In this document: in pieces, positions 34,471-35,616 of the stretch
How the letters are laid out: the number at the start of each line of letters is the position of its first letter
Numbering within the stretch: the first letter of the stretch is position 1
Source: Legionella anisa
GTDB taxonomy: Bacteria; Pseudomonadota; Gammaproteobacteria; Legionellales; Legionellaceae
NCBI RefSeq assembly: GCF_001467525.1
Contig: NZ_LNXS01000006.1
Location: 82,448 to 118,063 of the forward strand
Direction of reading: 5' to 3'
DNA length: 35,616 nt
The notes under the pieces: generated by a model
What the model saw: only the letters and a program-made list of their open reading frames with translations
What the model was told of the DNA's origin: nothing
The model's database searches: none
Program-made: the position numbers and the translations under genes

Positions 34471-35298
34471 ATGGCCAATCCTATAGACTCGTTAAAAACT
34501 ATCTGGGCAAGCGAATCAACTTGCGCTATATTACCGCTAATTTACTTAGTCTTAACGCGAATGAGAACAAATCAATTACGAACCGCATGGATTCTTTGTA
34601 ATATCATGTTTTATACGGCAGTTACCAGTACGCGCTGCCTCTTTAAATATTTTTTTAGCACCATAAGCCGTCAATGGACAGATAATGCGCTACATCATTG
34701 GATTGATCAGTTACTGAATGCCGTACAAGTAGAATATAAAGTAATAAACCCATTTAATGTTCAGCCGCAACCAGGAAAAGCCACGATTATTATGTGCAAT
34801 CACTCAAGTGCTTATGATATTCCTCTTGCATTTAAAGCATTTCCAAATCACTCCATTCGGATGTTGTCAAAAAAGGAACTCGCAAAAATTCCCTTAATGG
34901 GTAAAGCAATGAAAGCGGCAGAATTTCCTTTTGTTGACCGAAAAAATAAATATCAAGCCATTAAAGACTTGGCATATGCGCAGCAATTGATGGAAAGTGG
35001 GATTGTTATGTGGATTGCTCCTGAAGGAACTCGCTCTAAAGATGGAAAACTGGGTTCGTTTAAAAAGGGAGGATTTATCACTGCAATCCAATCTAAAGCA
35101 ACAATTATTCCTATAGGGATACGCGGCGCCAATAATATTTTGCCCGCGCGAACATTTAATTTTAATCTAAAACAAAAAGCTGAAATACATATAGGCAAGC
35201 CGATTGATGCATCACAATTTACTCTTGAAAATAAGGAAGAGCTCATTCAGCAAACTTTTGCAGAAATAAAAGAGCTGGTCGGAGAGAGTCAATCATAA
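34471..35298 (+). CDS. plsC: 1-acyl-sn-glycerol-3-phosphate acyltransferase PlsC
   Basis: Adds the second acyl chain to lysophosphatidic acid in phospholipid synthesis at the inner membrane. About 275 aa from the ATG at 34471 (ribosome site GGTAG upstream; an in-frame TTG at 34447 is less likely). Acyltransferase motifs in order: NHSSAYD (HX4D, residues about 110-116), MLSKKELAKIPLMGKAM with FPFVDRKNK, and APEGTRSKDGKLGSFKKGG, then IIPIGIRGANNILPA. Membrane-associated helices lie near the N-terminus (TCAILPLIYLVLTRM; AWILCNIMFYTAVTSTRCLF). A paralogue with other acyl specificity is possible. Confidence 0.93.
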   Translation: MANPIDSLKTIWASESTCAILPLIYLVLTRMRTNQLRTAWILCNIMFYTAVTSTRCLFKYFFSTISRQWTDNALHHWIDQLLNAVQVEYKVINPFNVQPQPGKATIIMCNHSSAYDIPLAFKAFPNHSIRMLSKKELAKIPLMGKAMKAAEFPFVDRKNKYQAIKDLAYAQQLMESGIVMWIAPEGTRSKDGKLGSFKKGGFITAIQSKATIIPIGIRGANNILPARTFNFNLKQKAEIHIGKPIDASQFTLENKEELIQQTFAEIKELVGESQS

Positions 35299-35616
35299 TT
35301 GCACATCGCAATCTGCGCGGGAACCCGAGGAGTCTGGGGGACTGTCATTAAAATATTCTGGCACTAAAACATAGCAACTGTCTTGAATTTTATTTCAATA
35401 AACGTAGGCCGGGTTGAAAAACCCAGCAGGAAAGCGATGTTGTCATTCCTGCGAAGGCACACTACTGTCCGGTAAAAATTTTGCTCTCCTGCAATAGGTA
35501 ATGTCCCTAAATTTTTTTTGTAGGCTCTTCAACATTCATCTAGGCACATCACTTAATCTTGCTTCGATCTGCTCCCTCTCCCGCGCAAGGAATTTGAATA
35601 GTAAGATACTGTTCTT
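35299..35616. other. Terminal intergenic region with REP-like debris, possible mobile-element edge
   Basis: No gene seen in the last 318 bp. 35404-35459 contains a small hairpin (GGGTTGAAAAACCC) and a partial REP motif (TGTCATTCCTGCGAAGGCA) related to the element at 516-603 but lacking its second arm. Right after it the sequence changes to CACTACTGTCCGGTAAAAAT and onward (35459-35616), which could be the end of an inserted element or degraded sequence; there is not enough to call it. Confidence 0.4.

Overview
The window reads as a chromosomal segment of a Legionella-type gammaproteobacterium. The strongest marker is the dotU(icmH)-icmF pair of the Dot/Icm type IV secretion system at 11934-15643. 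AT-rich housekeeping genes, a SUF-only Fe-S operon with a Rrf2 regulator, polyhydroxybutyrate genes (phasin, phaR, two phaB-like genes) and several large alpha-helical orphans fit the same genus. I infer a species other than L. pneumophila, because in that species icmF and icmH lie with the main icm cluster, while here they sit beside suf and no other dot/icm gene is visible.

Layout. 1-1541 is a visibly more GC-rich block: remnants of a secreted Ig-like/Lcl_C (DUF1566) surface protein broken by two single-base frameshifts and a REP-type hairpin, closed by a clean terminator. 1755-4262 holds two orphans, one a 683-aa protein with GT-B-like segments that is a candidate Dot/Icm effector. 4445-11468 is one minus-strand unit, rrf2-sufB-sufC-sufD-sufS-sufU-sufT-epmA, with two matching operator-like boxes at its promoter. 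11656-15643 carries a 57-codon reading frame and the coupled dotU-icmF pair. 15739-18148 has an orphan, a Tim44-domain membrane protein and greA. 18321-21666 has a ~147-bp imperfect inverted repeat that contains the stop codon of carB, then carB. 21739-24636 has a small helical protein, a membrane protein with a faint U-box-like stretch, and a BaiN/YhiN flavoprotein. 24768-26914 is lptF-lptG. 27220-31064 is a carbon-storage and lipid block: phasin, phaR, two acetoacetyl-CoA reductases and an acyl desaturase. 31249-35298 runs on the plus strand: a small membrane protein, mutM, a large helical repeat protein and plsC. The last 300 bases hold REP-like debris and a possible mobile-element edge.

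How the parts work together. The suf unit builds Fe-S clusters and is probably autoregulated by its Rrf2 protein. DotU and IcmF stabilise the Dot/Icm machine. PhaR probably represses the phasin gene through two copies of a TGCAATGCA-type site flanking its promoter. LptF/LptG, PlsC and the desaturase serve the envelope. I found no tRNA, rRNA or CRISPR array. No complete, clearly new multi-gene system is visible. The best leads are the paired PhaR-like sites, the two-box suf control region, the long inverted repeat at the carB end, and two effector-like orphans.
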